A stretch of DNA of 64,000 bases from Idiomarina zobellii (GTDB taxonomy: Bacteria > Pseudomonadota > Gammaproteobacteria > Enterobacterales > Alteromonadaceae). The stretch is from the NCBI RefSeq assembly GCF_900100855.1, contig NZ_FNCB01000008.1, forward strand, positions 1 through 64,000, written 5' to 3'. This document shows, one piece after another, positions 30,234 through 39,766 of the stretch; the first letter of the stretch is position 1; the number at the start of each line of letters is the position of its first letter. A program made the position numbers and the translations under genes. Below the pieces are notes generated by a model. The model was not told the DNA's origin. It did not search any database and saw nothing but the letters and a program-made list of their open reading frames with translations.

Positions 30234-30791
30234 ATGAACAGCTTACAAAACCATTTTTTGATAGCAACACCCATGCTAAACGATCCAGCGTTTAAACGGA
30301 CCGTTACCTACATTTGTGAGCACAATGAAGAGGGCGCTATGGGGCTGGTCATTAACCAGCCTGCGGAGCTCAGCGTAACATCGTTACTGGATAAATTAGA
30401 AATTGTTTACCCGGATAACAACGAGTATCTGCAAGGCCAGGTTTATCAAGGCGGCCCTGTCGGTCGCGAGCGTGGTTTTGTCATTCACCCGCCACAAGAC
30501 AATTGGCGCGCCAGCTTAAAAATGAGCGACGATATTATGGTCACCACATCGCGTGATATTTTGGAGGCGCTGGGCTCCTCGGCCGCACCGCAGCACTTTT
30601 TGCTGACACTGGGTTACGCGGGTTGGGAAGCAGGCCAACTAGAAGAGGAAATGGAAGAGAACTCTTGGTTAGCGATACCTGCCGACCCTGAGCTTTTATT
30701 CAATACTCCTGTCAGTGAACGGTGGCAAAAAGCAACCGAGAAGCTCGGTTTCGATGTTTGGAAATTGGCGCCTGACGTAGGACACGCATGA
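30234..30791 (+). CDS. yqgE: YqgE/AlgH family protein (DUF179)
   Basis: This 185-residue protein begins [20 protein letters not shown], with the family motif [15 protein letters not shown] and the glycine patch [17 protein letters not shown]. Its biochemical role is unknown; in Pseudomonas the homologue AlgH affects alginate-related regulation. It precedes ruvX with an ATGA overlap, an arrangement conserved across gammaproteobacteria. Confidence 0.96.
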   Translation: MNSLQNHFLIATPMLNDPAFKRTVTYICEHNEEGAMGLVINQPAELSVTSLLDKLEIVYPDNNEYLQGQVYQGGPVGRERGFVIHPPQDNWRASLKMSDDIMVTTSRDILEALGSSAAPQHFLLTLGYAGWEAGQLEEEMEENSWLAIPADPELLFNTPVSERWQKATEKLGFDVWKLAPDVGHA

Positions 30792-31222
30792 GCACAATAA
30801 TTGGCTTTGACTTTGGCACCAAAAGTATCGGAGTCGCCGTTGGTCAAAGTGTTACCGGGACAGCGTCACCGCTTAGCGCTTTAAAAGCCAAAGACGGCAT
30901 TCCTAACTGGGACGCTATAGAGCAGTTATTTAAAGAGTGGCAGCCAGAGCGCCTGGTTGTGGGGCTACCTTTAAATATGGATGGTAGCGAGCAACCACTG
31001 ACCCAACGTGCCAAAAAGTTCGGTAATCGCTTACATGGACGTTTCGGCTTGCCCGTATCTTTTCAAGACGAACGGTTGACTTCAACGGCTGCACGCGAAG
31101 AGCTATTTAACAGCGGCGGCTATAAAAAGCTCGAAAAAGGACTTGTCGATAGTCAAGCCGCACTGCTAATTGTCGAGGATTTCTTGAGCAATTCTTTGCC
31201 AACCAGCGATAATTCGTTATAG
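30788..31222 (+). CDS. ruvX: RuvX/YqgF RNase H-fold nuclease
   Basis: This 144-residue protein has the RNase H-like start [17 protein letters not shown] with catalytic Asp8, then [26 protein letters not shown] and the late Asp in [16 protein letters not shown]. The family resolves junctions or processes the 16S rRNA 5' end. It is translationally coupled to yqgE. Length is normal. Confidence 0.96.
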   Translation: MSTIIGFDFGTKSIGVAVGQSVTGTASPLSALKAKDGIPNWDAIEQLFKEWQPERLVVGLPLNMDGSEQPLTQRAKKFGNRLHGRFGLPVSFQDERLTSTAAREELFNSGGYKKLEKGLVDSQAALLIVEDFLSNSLPTSDNSL

Positions 31223-31259
31223 TGTGCTCAGTAATCAGTTGATGTGACAGGAGCTGACC

Positions 31260-31550
31260 TTGTTTGGTAACGAAGAACCGTATTCAGTTACGGGCAATAC
31301 AATTCTCTTAAAAGATGAAAATAAAAAACTTCTCTTAATTACTGGGCCTAAATACGACAACATTCTCGTATCGCGCAGTGGCGTTGAGTTTACTGACCTT
31401 CCGCCAGAGCGTAGACCGGGGCTTAGACTGGTGTCTTTATTAGAAGTCTTTAAGAAAGAAAAAACCTACTTTTTTGTCCGTGCGGGCGGTGTCGAGTACC
31501 AAATCGACCTTAAATTCGAAGAAAGCCCCATTACGGAAATGAAGTTTTAA
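31260..31550 (+). CDS. Small hypothetical protein with TTG start
   Basis: This 96-residue soluble protein starts at a TTG preceded by CAGGAGCTGACC; no other start codon fits, and the only other Met is three residues from the end. It is strand-rich (GNTILLKDENKKLLLITG, TYFFVRAGGVEYQID), with a proline-arginine turn DLPPERRPGLRL. I recognise no family. It sits 37 bp after ruvX and 19 bp before a secreted protein, and could be in the same transcript. Confidence 0.6.
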   Translation: MFGNEEPYSVTGNTILLKDENKKLLLITGPKYDNILVSRSGVEFTDLPPERRPGLRLVSLLEVFKKEKTYFFVRAGGVEYQIDLKFEESPITEMKF

Positions 31551-31569
31551 GGACGTTAAGGAAGCCAGC

Positions 31570-32538
31570 GTGACACATCATAACGGTGCGTTTTTCTGGC
31601 TTTCTCTCAGTTTTTTACTGTTATTTTCCTCGAGCAGCCTTGCTCAATCTTTTTTTCAGCTTGATGAAAAAGACAACCAACTCCACTTTTCGTATCACTG
31701 GGACGACTTCGATGGTAATCAAAACGCCATAGAGTTTTCCGCCCACAAAAAAGACTTCCTGGAACCCTTAAAGCGTTACCGCGGATTTAATCGTGAACGC
31801 AGTCAGCGTGAATTAAGCCGCCAGCTCAATCGATACATTCGCCAGCAAAATTGGCGAGGTATTCAAGCAAAACTAACCCCCAGGCAGCAAAGCGTGCAAC
31901 TAGTGACAAGTCGGGCGAGAAATCAAGAGCAGCAAACTCAGCTCGAACAGTACAAGAGACGCTTGCGCGAGTACTACAATGAGCGTTGGATTGACTATCT
32001 GGATTCTAATTTCTACGAAAGTATCTCACTGCCACCTGGAGAGCGAGGTATCATTCCAGACCATGCCGCTATAGCCAGTGAAATGGAGAACGTCATAAAG
32101 CCGCTAATTAATGCGATTGGCGAGCAGTTGGGTGACAATACACAGCGAAATTACATTAATTATGTGACCAGTTTCCTACAGCAAATACCTTACAACGAAT
32201 TGACCAACAAACTCGACAGCCGCGGCGATGGCTTTACTCCACCGAATCAACTGATTTATTACAACCAAGGCGATTGCGACAGCAAAGTGACGCTAATGAC
32301 GGCTATTATGCGTAACATTATCAATAACGCTAAAATGGCAATTATTTACTTACCCGAGCATGCGGTTTTCGGCATTAATATGAGCAAGCGTGATAATGAC
32401 ACGACCATTGAGCATGAAGGCATTCAATACGTGCTGGTTGATGTTACCGGCCCCGCCGCTATGCCGGCGGGAACCGTAGGTGAAGATACTGAGTTTCATA
32501 TTCGTACCGGTCAGTACACTGTAAAACCCGTGAATTAA
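31570..32538 (+). CDS. Secreted transglutaminase-like cysteine protein
   Basis: This 322-residue protein starts at GTG after AAGGA and has a signal peptide cut near SLAQ-SFFQ. A basic, glutamine-rich helical region (70-140) follows. The C-terminal domain then shows a transglutaminase/papain-like triad: Cys236 in NQGDCDSKVTLM, His264 in LPEHAVFGI and Asp291 in YVLVDVTGP. Activity could be proteolysis or transfer on periplasmic or envelope proteins; substrate unknown. The triad order and spacing are direct observations, the fold is inferred. Confidence 0.75.
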   Translation: MTHHNGAFFWLSLSFLLLFSSSSLAQSFFQLDEKDNQLHFSYHWDDFDGNQNAIEFSAHKKDFLEPLKRYRGFNRERSQRELSRQLNRYIRQQNWRGIQAKLTPRQQSVQLVTSRARNQEQQTQLEQYKRRLREYYNERWIDYLDSNFYESISLPPGERGIIPDHAAIASEMENVIKPLINAIGEQLGDNTQRNYINYVTSFLQQIPYNELTNKLDSRGDGFTPPNQLIYYNQGDCDSKVTLMTAIMRNIINNAKMAIIYLPEHAVFGINMSKRDNDTTIEHEGIQYVLVDVTGPAAMPAGTVGEDTEFHIRTGQYTVKPVN

Positions 32539-32548
32539 TTTCCCCGCT

Positions 32549-33943
32549 TTATAAATGCTCTTCCGCAAATTGTGCCAAGGAGCTGCGTACCACACCGTTT
32601 AAGTTAACAGTCGCACTGCCCGGGTAATCTTTAAAACGTTCCACAATATAAGTCAGGCCCGATGTGACCGCGGTTAAGTAATAACTGTCTATTTGCGCCA
32701 GGTTCCCCGATACAATCAATTTCGTGTTCTCCCCACAGCGAGTTATGAGTGTTTTAAGCTGTGAGGCCGTTAAATTCTGCGCTTCATCCAGAATGACAAT
32801 GGCGTTTTGAATACTGCGTCCACGCATAAAGTTTAAAGACTTAAACTGAATGTTCGCCTTTTTCATAATGTAGCTAAGACTCGACTCCATGCTTTCATCA
32901 TGCTTGTGTAAAGCTTCCAGTGAGTCGGTAATAGCCGATAGCCAAGGTGCCATTTTTTCTTCTTCCGTACCTGGCAAATAGCCTATCGACTCAGCAATTT
33001 CCGGCGTATTGCGGGTCACAATAATTTTTTCATAAATGCCCTGCTCGACTACCATTTGCAAAGCCGCCGAAAGCGCCAAAAAGGTTTTTCCGCTCCCGGC
33101 AGGCCCCGTTAGAATGACCATATCCATATGGGTGTCTAATAAAGCATGCAGCGCCATTGCCTGATAGATATTTTTTGGTCGCACTCCCCAGGCGTCATAC
33201 GACATTAACCGTTCAACGCCTAAGTCCATAAGGGTTACCGAGTCTTTGTCGTAGGTATCCACCCGGGCCGCAAAGCTGCTGGTTTCATCAATAATATATT
33301 CGTTGGCAAAAACCTGCGGCAGCAGCTCACGCCCCATTGTATGGTAGGCATCGCGTCCTTCCTGATGGGTTTCCACGCTACCGACCTGCGACCAGAAATC
33401 CCCTTCAAATTTATAAAAGCCTTTGGTCAGTAAGCGAATATCGTCAATAAGCTGATCGGTACGGTAGTCTTCGACATATTTCATGCCCGCGCCTTTGGCT
33501 TTCAGACGCATATTAATGTCTTTTGTCACCAGCACGACTTCTGCCGGAGATTTATCTTTTTGAATTTCCAGTGCAGCCTGAATAATACGGTGGTCATTCT
33601 CGGACAAAGACAGAACCGACTCGTTTTGTTCCAACTGATAATCCGGGAATATTGCCAACGTGCCTTGAGCGTTGTGCTCGCCGTGCATACGGCTGAGTTT
33701 TACACCATCAATAATTTCATCCGGCCGAGCCTCTTTTAATGCCTCTTCTAAAGAACGAATCGCCACCCTCGCCTCACGGCTGACGTCTTTATTTCGGTCT
33801 TTAATTTTGTCGAGTTCTTCGAGAACAACCATTGGAATAATAACGTTGTGCTCGTCGAAGTTGAGGAAGGCAAGAGGGTCATGCAGTAGAATGTTGGTGT
33901 CGAGGATGAAGTATTTACCCGCTTTATTTTCAGACATAGGCAT
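32549..33943 (-). CDS. PhoH-family ATPase with N-terminal PIN domain
   Basis: This 464-residue protein begins with a PIN ribonuclease domain (KYFILDTNILLHDP, later VVLEELDKIKD and LVTKDINMRLKAKG). A PhoH ATPase domain follows with Walker A GPAGSGKTFLALS, the motif VTRNTPEIAESIGYLPG, and Walker B AIVILDEAQNLT. PIN-PhoH fusions (PhoH2/YlaK type) act as RNA helicase-nucleases in the family. The start may be either of two Mets (33943 or six bases later). It is monocistronic and convergent with the transglutaminase-like gene. Confidence 0.93.
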   Translation of the reverse strand: MPMSENKAGKYFILDTNILLHDPLAFLNFDEHNVIIPMVVLEELDKIKDRNKDVSREARVAIRSLEEALKEARPDEIIDGVKLSRMHGEHNAQGTLAIFPDYQLEQNESVLSLSENDHRIIQAALEIQKDKSPAEVVLVTKDINMRLKAKGAGMKYVEDYRTDQLIDDIRLLTKGFYKFEGDFWSQVGSVETHQEGRDAYHTMGRELLPQVFANEYIIDETSSFAARVDTYDKDSVTLMDLGVERLMSYDAWGVRPKNIYQAMALHALLDTHMDMVILTGPAGSGKTFLALSAALQMVVEQGIYEKIIVTRNTPEIAESIGYLPGTEEEKMAPWLSAITDSLEALHKHDESMESSLSYIMKKANIQFKSLNFMRGRSIQNAIVILDEAQNLTASQLKTLITRCGENTKLIVSGNLAQIDSYYLTAVTSGLTYIVERFKDYPGSATVNLNGVVRSSLAQFAEEHL

Positions 33944-34086
33944 TTACCTTTTGTCGTTACTGTTTAATTACAGCTTAGCCTAAAATTAATGACAAAATAG
34001 TGACACAGAGAAAATTTTTTTCTCGGAATTTTTCGGTGAATTCAGTACCATTGCCGCCCTTAAATAAAGCGATTGGGAGTTCTGCA

Positions 34087-36747
34087 GTGAGTGAATTTAG
34101 AGTCGGCCAACGGTATCTCAGTGAAACTGAAACGGAAATGGGGCTTGGCCTTATCACACAAGCAGAGGGACGCCACATAACCGTTATGTTTCCTGCCAAC
34201 GGTGAGGTGCGCTTATATGCTGCACAAGAAGCGCCTTTAGCCCGTTACCTATTGCAGGAAGGACAGCAAGGGAAACACGCCGAGGGCTGGACTTTTATTA
34301 TTGAGGAGCTGTCTGAAGCGGCAGGCATTGTCACTTACCACGGCACACGCGAGGACACCCAGGAAACAGTCACGGTTCCTGAACCACAGTTGTCGTACCA
34401 AATTGACAACAACCCAGCGCTGACCCGTTTACTGGCGGGACAAGCCGACCGCTTAGATATGTACCAATTACGCTGCGAAGCGAATCAGCATTTGGCTGCG
34501 TATCAAAACAGCGAAGTCGCCGGACTTTTGGGTGTGCGCACGCACTTACTGCCACATCAGTTATATATTGCAAAAACAGTGGCTGACCGCTACCACCCAC
34601 GCGTTCTTTTAGCCGACGAAGTAGGCTTAGGTAAAACTATTGAAGCTGGCATGATCATAAAGCGCCGACTGATGACCGACCGCTCCAGTCGAGTTCTGAT
34701 AGTGGTGCCTGAATCGCTCATGCATCAATGGCTCATCGAACTGCGTCGCCGCTTAGCTTTAAGCTTCACTCTGTTTGACGAAGAGCGTTGTGAGCAAGCC
34801 TCGGAAGATACAGGAAACCCGTTTCTCACTGAGCAGCATATTATTGTCAGTAGTGACTTTATTAAAGAGCCGAAATGGCAAAGTGCTTTGTCGGACGCTG
34901 ATTTCGACTTACTCGTCATTGACGAAGCCCACCACTTACAACCCGACGCTGACGAGTTTGCGCAAGTCAAAGCACTGTGTAAATCCATTCCCGGACTATT
35001 GCTGTTAACAGCAACGCCTGAGCAAGAGGGTTCGGAAGGACACTTCCTGCGTTTGCAACTGCTGGATCCTGATCGTTTTAATGACTACGAAGCCTTTTTA
35101 ACAGAGCAAGAGCATTACAAAGAGCTCGCCGAACAAGCAGAATCAATTACCGATAACGAGAAACTCGATGAGCTTCTCGATAAATACGGTACCGGTCGAG
35201 TCATGTTCCGAAACCGTCGTGCGGACATTGGCGGCTTTCCCGAGCGCCGATTCCATCCCATAGAACTGCCTGAGCTTACGCCAGAAGAGGGTATGCCCTG
35301 GTGGATGGATGACCCACGAGTCGACTGGCTCATTAACCACATTAAAGAGAATCGCAATACTAAAGCGCTCCTCATTTGTAAAACCGCTGAGCAGGTACTC
35401 GACTTATCGGAAGCATTGCGCGTTTTAGCCGGGGTTCAGGCAGCCACCTTCCATGAGGGCATGACATTGACTGAACGTGACCGTTCCGCAGCATTCTTTG
35501 CAAGTGAAGAAGACGGCAGCCCAGTATTATTATGCTCTGAAATTGGCAGCGAAGGCCGTAACTTTCAGTTTGTTAGCCAACTGATTTTATTCGATTTGCC
35601 AACCAACCCCGATTTACTCGAGCAGCGCATTGGCCGTTTAGACCGAATTGGTCAGCAAAATACGATTGATATCTATCTGCCTTATACTTCAGGTTCAAGC
35701 GAGTCCATTTTGCTGCCGTGGTATGAACAAGGCATGAATGCCTTCCGCCAGTGTAATGCTATTGGTCGTAAACTTTACGACGCCTTTGGCACCTTCATTG
35801 AAGCGGCACTTCAAAAACGTCAGCCCTTGTCCGACGACATTATTCAGCAAACTCAAGAGTTGAGTGATGCATGGCGTGAACTTAATAAGCAGGGTCATGA
35901 CAAACTGCAGGCAATGAACGCCTGCCGCCCCGAGCAGGCCGAGCGCATTATCGGGCATATTGAAACAGACTCAGACGTCGACACCGTCGCCGACTTTATG
36001 CTCGCATTTTGGGATCGCTTTGGTGTTAACAACGAAGTACTGGACGAGAATCGTTGGTTTATTCGCGCCAGCGAACACATGCGCATACCAGGGCTTCCAG
36101 GTCTGCCGGAGGATGGCATTACTGTCACCTTCGACCGGGTAACAGCACTCAACTTTGAGGACGTAGACTTTCTTAGCTGGGACCATCCGATGGTTCAGGC
36201 CGCGTTAGAACTGCTGTCCGCCGACGATTTTGGCAGCACGTGCGTTACTCAAATGAAAAACACCGCCATTCCGGCAGGCAGCTGGTTTCTCGAACTGGAC
36301 TTCACCAATACAGTAACGGCTCCTGCTAAAACCGCGGCTCAGGAATTTTGTCCGCAAGGTAACCTGCGTTTGTTGCTCGACAGTCAGGGCCTAGAACTGT
36401 CCGATAAAGTCTCACGGGAGCTACTTGATCAGCAAGCCAGCTTTCTCGACAAAAAAACCGCTCGTCAAATTTTGAAGCAGTTACGAGGCCCGGCTCAAGA
36501 TCTGATACACGGAGCCCAGGACAAAGCTCGCAGTTGGCAAGAACGGTTGGTTAAGGCGCAGCAAGAAAAAATCAGTGAGACACTGCAACGCGAGCTCAAG
36601 CGTCTGGAAGCATTAAAGGACGTGAACCCATCCGTTCGTGAGTCAGAAATTGAGGCTCTCAAAGAGCGCCAAGCCACTTTGTTGGCCGCAACCGAGCAGC
36701 CACAACTGTCGCTAACAGCTATTCGCATATTGGTGAATAATCACTAA
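34087..36747 (+). CDS. rapA: RNA polymerase recycling Swi2/Snf2 ATPase RapA
   Basis: This 886-residue protein starts at GTG 34087 after GGGAG, giving VSEFRVGQRYLSETETEMGL. It has the N-terminal Tudor-like domains, helicase lobe 1 with ADEVGLGKTIEAG and VIDEAHHL, and lobe 2 with CSEIGSEGRNFQF and QRIGRLDRIGQ, then the RapA C-terminal region. It releases stalled polymerase after transcription. It is shorter than E. coli RapA (968 residues), mainly because two stretches between the lobes are reduced (around ESITDNEKLDELL and LPELTPEEGMPWW). Confidence 0.97.
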   Translation: MSEFRVGQRYLSETETEMGLGLITQAEGRHITVMFPANGEVRLYAAQEAPLARYLLQEGQQGKHAEGWTFIIEELSEAAGIVTYHGTREDTQETVTVPEPQLSYQIDNNPALTRLLAGQADRLDMYQLRCEANQHLAAYQNSEVAGLLGVRTHLLPHQLYIAKTVADRYHPRVLLADEVGLGKTIEAGMIIKRRLMTDRSSRVLIVVPESLMHQWLIELRRRLALSFTLFDEERCEQASEDTGNPFLTEQHIIVSSDFIKEPKWQSALSDADFDLLVIDEAHHLQPDADEFAQVKALCKSIPGLLLLTATPEQEGSEGHFLRLQLLDPDRFNDYEAFLTEQEHYKELAEQAESITDNEKLDELLDKYGTGRVMFRNRRADIGGFPERRFHPIELPELTPEEGMPWWMDDPRVDWLINHIKENRNTKALLICKTAEQVLDLSEALRVLAGVQAATFHEGMTLTERDRSAAFFASEEDGSPVLLCSEIGSEGRNFQFVSQLILFDLPTNPDLLEQRIGRLDRIGQQNTIDIYLPYTSGSSESILLPWYEQGMNAFRQCNAIGRKLYDAFGTFIEAALQKRQPLSDDIIQQTQELSDAWRELNKQGHDKLQAMNACRPEQAERIIGHIETDSDVDTVADFMLAFWDRFGVNNEVLDENRWFIRASEHMRIPGLPGLPEDGITVTFDRVTALNFEDVDFLSWDHPMVQAALELLSADDFGSTCVTQMKNTAIPAGSWFLELDFTNTVTAPAKTAAQEFCPQGNLRLLLDSQGLELSDKVSRELLDQQASFLDKKTARQILKQLRGPAQDLIHGAQDKARSWQERLVKAQQEKISETLQRELKRLEALKDVNPSVRESEIEALKERQATLLAATEQPQLSLTAIRILVNNH

Positions 36748-37403
36748 TGGCCCTTTTGCATTATCGACCACCGTTAGAGCCTTACCTAAAAGTTATTTAC
36801 GAGGACTCTGAATTGCTGGTGGTTGATAAGCCAGGGGGCTTGCTCAGTGTACCTGGTAAGCATATTGAGCATCGCGACTCTGTATATACCAGGGCACAGC
36901 GTGTGTTACCCGATATTCGAGTTGTTCACCGACTCGACATGGCAACCTCGGGGGTTATTTTGCTGGCAAAAACTCGCCATGCTCAAAGCCATATTAGCCG
37001 TCAATTTCAGCAGCGCGTGACTAAAAAGACGTACATTGCTGACGTGTGGAGCCGCTTACCAGCGCAACAAGGCGTTGTTGAACTCCCGCTGTCGTGTGAC
37101 TGGCCGAACCGCCCTCGCCAACACATGGACTTCTTCACCGGCAAAGACAGCACCACGGGTTACCGCGTGTTAGCAACTAATGAAAACTATTCACGGGTTG
37201 AGCTCTACCCGCATACCGGACGTTCACACCAGCTTCGCGTCCACATGCAGGCGTTAGGTTGCCCCATTTTGGGGGACAAGTTTTACGCACACACTGACGC
37301 CTTTAACATGACTGAGCGATTACACTTACATGCTCATTCATTAACGATTGCCCACCCTCTCACCGAGCAAGCCGTTACTTTCACAAGCCCGCTGCCTTTT
37401 TAA
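36747..37403 (+). CDS. rluA: Pseudouridine synthase RluA (23S rRNA 746 / tRNA 32)
   Basis: This 218-residue pseudouridine synthase has the catalytic motif VVHRLDMATSGVILLAKT with the nucleophilic Asp, and the conserved ends ELYPHTGRSHQLRVHMQALG and LHLHAHSL. There is no S4 domain, as expected for RluA as opposed to RluC or RluD. Its ATG shares one base with the rapA stop, so the two are coupled; the rapA-rluA pair is common in gammaproteobacteria. Confidence 0.95.
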   Translation: MALLHYRPPLEPYLKVIYEDSELLVVDKPGGLLSVPGKHIEHRDSVYTRAQRVLPDIRVVHRLDMATSGVILLAKTRHAQSHISRQFQQRVTKKTYIADVWSRLPAQQGVVELPLSCDWPNRPRQHMDFFTGKDSTTGYRVLATNENYSRVELYPHTGRSHQLRVHMQALGCPILGDKFYAHTDAFNMTERLHLHAHSLTIAHPLTEQAVTFTSPLPF

Positions 37404-37457
37404 TTTTTTACGCCTTTTTATTATCAAGTTCCGTTCCCTAAAGCCGATATTACGACT

Positions 37458-38249
37458 ATGAAACGTCATTTTCTTATCGCCTTTTTGCTGTTTTTCGTCA
37501 CTGCTCCTGTGTTGAATGCACAGGACGATTTGCAGCGTTACCTTCCCGAAGACCAGCTTCATTGGTTAACGGACGGTGACGCTGCACGCTTTTTAGTGCT
37601 AAAAAAAGAATATTTACAGGCGTTTGAGAGTGGACAAATGACGCTTATTCCCGACTGGCATTATCATCCGCTGCAGTCATTTTATGTCAGTTATTTGTAC
37701 AACGTCGCACCGGACTTTGGCTGGACCACCTGGGCGTTGACACCACCGGATAACACAATTCGTACAGACAACCTGCAAACGCCCGCTACAAGCACGCATT
37801 TTCCACAGCAAGCCGATGACAGTGTATTTGAACCTTTAGTTGCTGCGCTTGAAAACCGCATAGCGCTATTGCAGGACGAAACCCTAAGCCGGCCTGGGTT
37901 TGCCGTTTGGGTTGTAGAGGGAATAACCGCCGATATTACGTTGCGGTTACTCGAAAAAACACCCTCAATGATGCCCGATGCATTGGTGATAGTGAATGCT
38001 TACATTCCTCAGTATCATTTCAACAAGGCGCTGTCGGAACGAATCGCTAAGTCGCCGCTGCCTATTCTGGATATTCGAACTGCCGAGAGTAATCACTGGC
38101 TCGACGCTCAGTGGACATTACGAAAAAAACTCGCCACCAAATACCAACACGTTTCTTACCGTCAGCGAAAACTACTCAGTTCCGGTAACTCAGGACGAAA
38201 AGAGCTGCGCTCTACCGTAAAAGGCTGGCTCGAATTCCACGGTTATTAA
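37458..38249 (+). CDS. Exported DUF3530-like alpha/beta-hydrolase-fold protein
   Basis: This 263-residue protein has a signal peptide (MKRHFLIAFLLFFVTAPVLNAQ). The body contains GWTTWALTPPDN, FAVWVVEGITADITLRLLE and ALVIVNAYIP, a pattern of alternating strands and helices similar to DUF3530 proteins found in related genomes. The usual serine nucleophile elbow is replaced by EGITA, so hydrolase activity is doubtful. Convergent with djlA. Family assignment is from memory and moderate. Confidence 0.65.
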   Translation: MKRHFLIAFLLFFVTAPVLNAQDDLQRYLPEDQLHWLTDGDAARFLVLKKEYLQAFESGQMTLIPDWHYHPLQSFYVSYLYNVAPDFGWTTWALTPPDNTIRTDNLQTPATSTHFPQQADDSVFEPLVAALENRIALLQDETLSRPGFAVWVVEGITADITLRLLEKTPSMMPDALVIVNAYIPQYHFNKALSERIAKSPLPILDIRTAESNHWLDAQWTLRKKLATKYQHVSYRQRKLLSSGNSGRKELRSTVKGWLEFHGY

Positions 38250-38255
38250 CCACAA

Positions 38256-39092
38256 CTACCGAATGTTTCGGTGCTCTTTCACCTGTTCATACGCCGCCTG
38301 AATGTCACGAGCTTTTTGCTGCGCCTGCTTCATCACCTCTTCCGGAAGCCCTTGTGAAGCCAGCTTGTCCGGATGGTGTCGCGCCATCAACTTCCTGTAC
38401 GCCTTTTTAATTTCCGCATTGCTGTTTTTTTCAGTGACACCCAATATTTGGTAAGCGTCTTCTAAATCACTTTTCGTCGACGACTGGCGTCCACCGCTGC
38501 CGGCGTGACTGCGCTGACGCTGTTGATGAAAGCGAAACGCCGCTTTTTCCATCATTAGCCACTGATCGAGCTGAAAACGCGTAAAACCTAAGGCTTTCGC
38601 CACGTCCACCAAGACTTCATGCTCAGCTTTTTCAAGCACGCCATCGTTCAGCGCCAGGCCAATTAATTGCTCCATGAACAGCTGAAGAACATCTCGATTG
38701 CCGTAAAACGACGCACTAAAATCTTTCATCACTTGTTGCAATGGAAAAGTGGGTTCTTTGCCTTCACGAAAAGCATCTTGCGCTTCTTTGGTGGCATCTG
38801 TTCCCAGTTTTAATTGCTGCATTAAATACTGCGCTTGTGCAATGTCACGCTCAGTCACTCGCCCTTTCGCTTTGGCCACATGCCCCATCACCGCAAATAG
38901 GGTATAAATAAAGTTTGCATCCCCCACCGCTTTTTCAGCACCGTATAAGAAGCGTCCCCAGGCACCCCGCTTGGAAAAGTCCTGAGCCATACCACGGTCA
39001 AACCAATGACCAACCAACGCCCCCAAAATAGCCCCGGGCCACTTCATAAAAGCGAAACCGGCTAACGCACCTATTACCTTTCCCCAAATCAT
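38256..39092 (-). CDS. djlA: Membrane-anchored DnaJ-like co-chaperone DjlA
   Basis: This 278-residue protein has a glycine-rich TM segment at 6-28 (VIGALAGFAFMKWPGAILGA), a TerB-like helical domain at about 55-180, and a C-terminal J domain (DAYQILGVTEKNSNAEIKKA) with the HPD motif in RHHPDKLAS. This is the DjlA layout. It would stimulate DnaK at the inner membrane. The start overlaps the murU stop in ATGA. Confidence 0.95.
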   Translation of the reverse strand: MIWGKVIGALAGFAFMKWPGAILGALVGHWFDRGMAQDFSKRGAWGRFLYGAEKAVGDANFIYTLFAVMGHVAKAKGRVTERDIAQAQYLMQQLKLGTDATKEAQDAFREGKEPTFPLQQVMKDFSASFYGNRDVLQLFMEQLIGLALNDGVLEKAEHEVLVDVAKALGFTRFQLDQWLMMEKAAFRFHQQRQRSHAGSGGRQSSTKSDLEDAYQILGVTEKNSNAEIKKAYRKLMARHHPDKLASQGLPEEVMKQAQQKARDIQAAYEQVKEHRNIR

Positions 39093-39766
39093 TGATACTT
39101 CCTTACTTGTTGATTCAGTTGCTCAAGCCGCTCCGGTGTGCCTACATCTGTCCAAAGACCTTTCATTACAGAGGCAAGGACGTTTTGTTCTGATATGGCT
39201 TTCTCAAAAAACGGTTTTAACGGAAGTTTGCCCTCAGGGTATGGCTGCAGTAACTCTTTTCGATACAAGCCAATACCCGCAAAGGTTTTTGATTCACCTA
39301 GCGGCTTTTCAACTAAGCAGCCGTCGACAACACCAAAGTCACCGTCAGGATTATGCGGTGGGTTATCAACCATCAGCAAATGCGCCAGCTTATCATCGGG
39401 TAGGCTTTTCGGCAGCTCAGAGTAATCCCAGTCTGTCCAAATATCCCCGTTAATGACCCAGAAAGGATCATCTCCGAGCAGCTGCAGTGCTTGAATAATA
39501 CCGCCGGCGGTTTCAAGTCCGCCCTCGGGCTCCGGAGAGAATGACACCTGAATCTGCCAGTCAGAGCCGTCTCCAACAAAGTGTTCAATTTGCTCGCCTT
39601 TCCAGGCATGGTTAATAACCACTTCTGTCACTCCTGCCTTTGCGAGCTTTTCTAAGTGGAAAGCCAATAAGGGCTTTCCGGCGACAGGCAGCAGGGGTTT
39701 TGGCTGGTTATCGGTCAGTGGACGCATACGTTGCCCGCGACCTGCAGCTAAAATCATTGCTTTCAT
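39089..39766 (-). CDS. murU: N-acetylmuramate-1-phosphate uridylyltransferase-like nucleotidyltransferase
   Basis: This 225-residue enzyme begins MKAMILAAGRGQRMRPLTDN, the nucleotide-binding signature of sugar-phosphate nucleotidyltransferases. KPLLPVAGKPLLAFHLEKL and VINGDIWTDWDY with the metal-binding Asp follow. Pairing with AmgK is the basis for calling it MurU, which makes UDP-MurNAc in the recycling route that bypasses de novo synthesis. The ATG at 39766 overlaps the amgK stop. Confidence 0.9.
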   Translation of the reverse strand: MKAMILAAGRGQRMRPLTDNQPKPLLPVAGKPLLAFHLEKLAKAGVTEVVINHAWKGEQIEHFVGDGSDWQIQVSFSPEPEGGLETAGGIIQALQLLGDDPFWVINGDIWTDWDYSELPKSLPDDKLAHLLMVDNPPHNPDGDFGVVDGCLVEKPLGESKTFAGIGLYRKELLQPYPEGKLPLKPFFEKAISEQNVLASVMKGLWTDVGTPERLEQLNQQVRKYQ

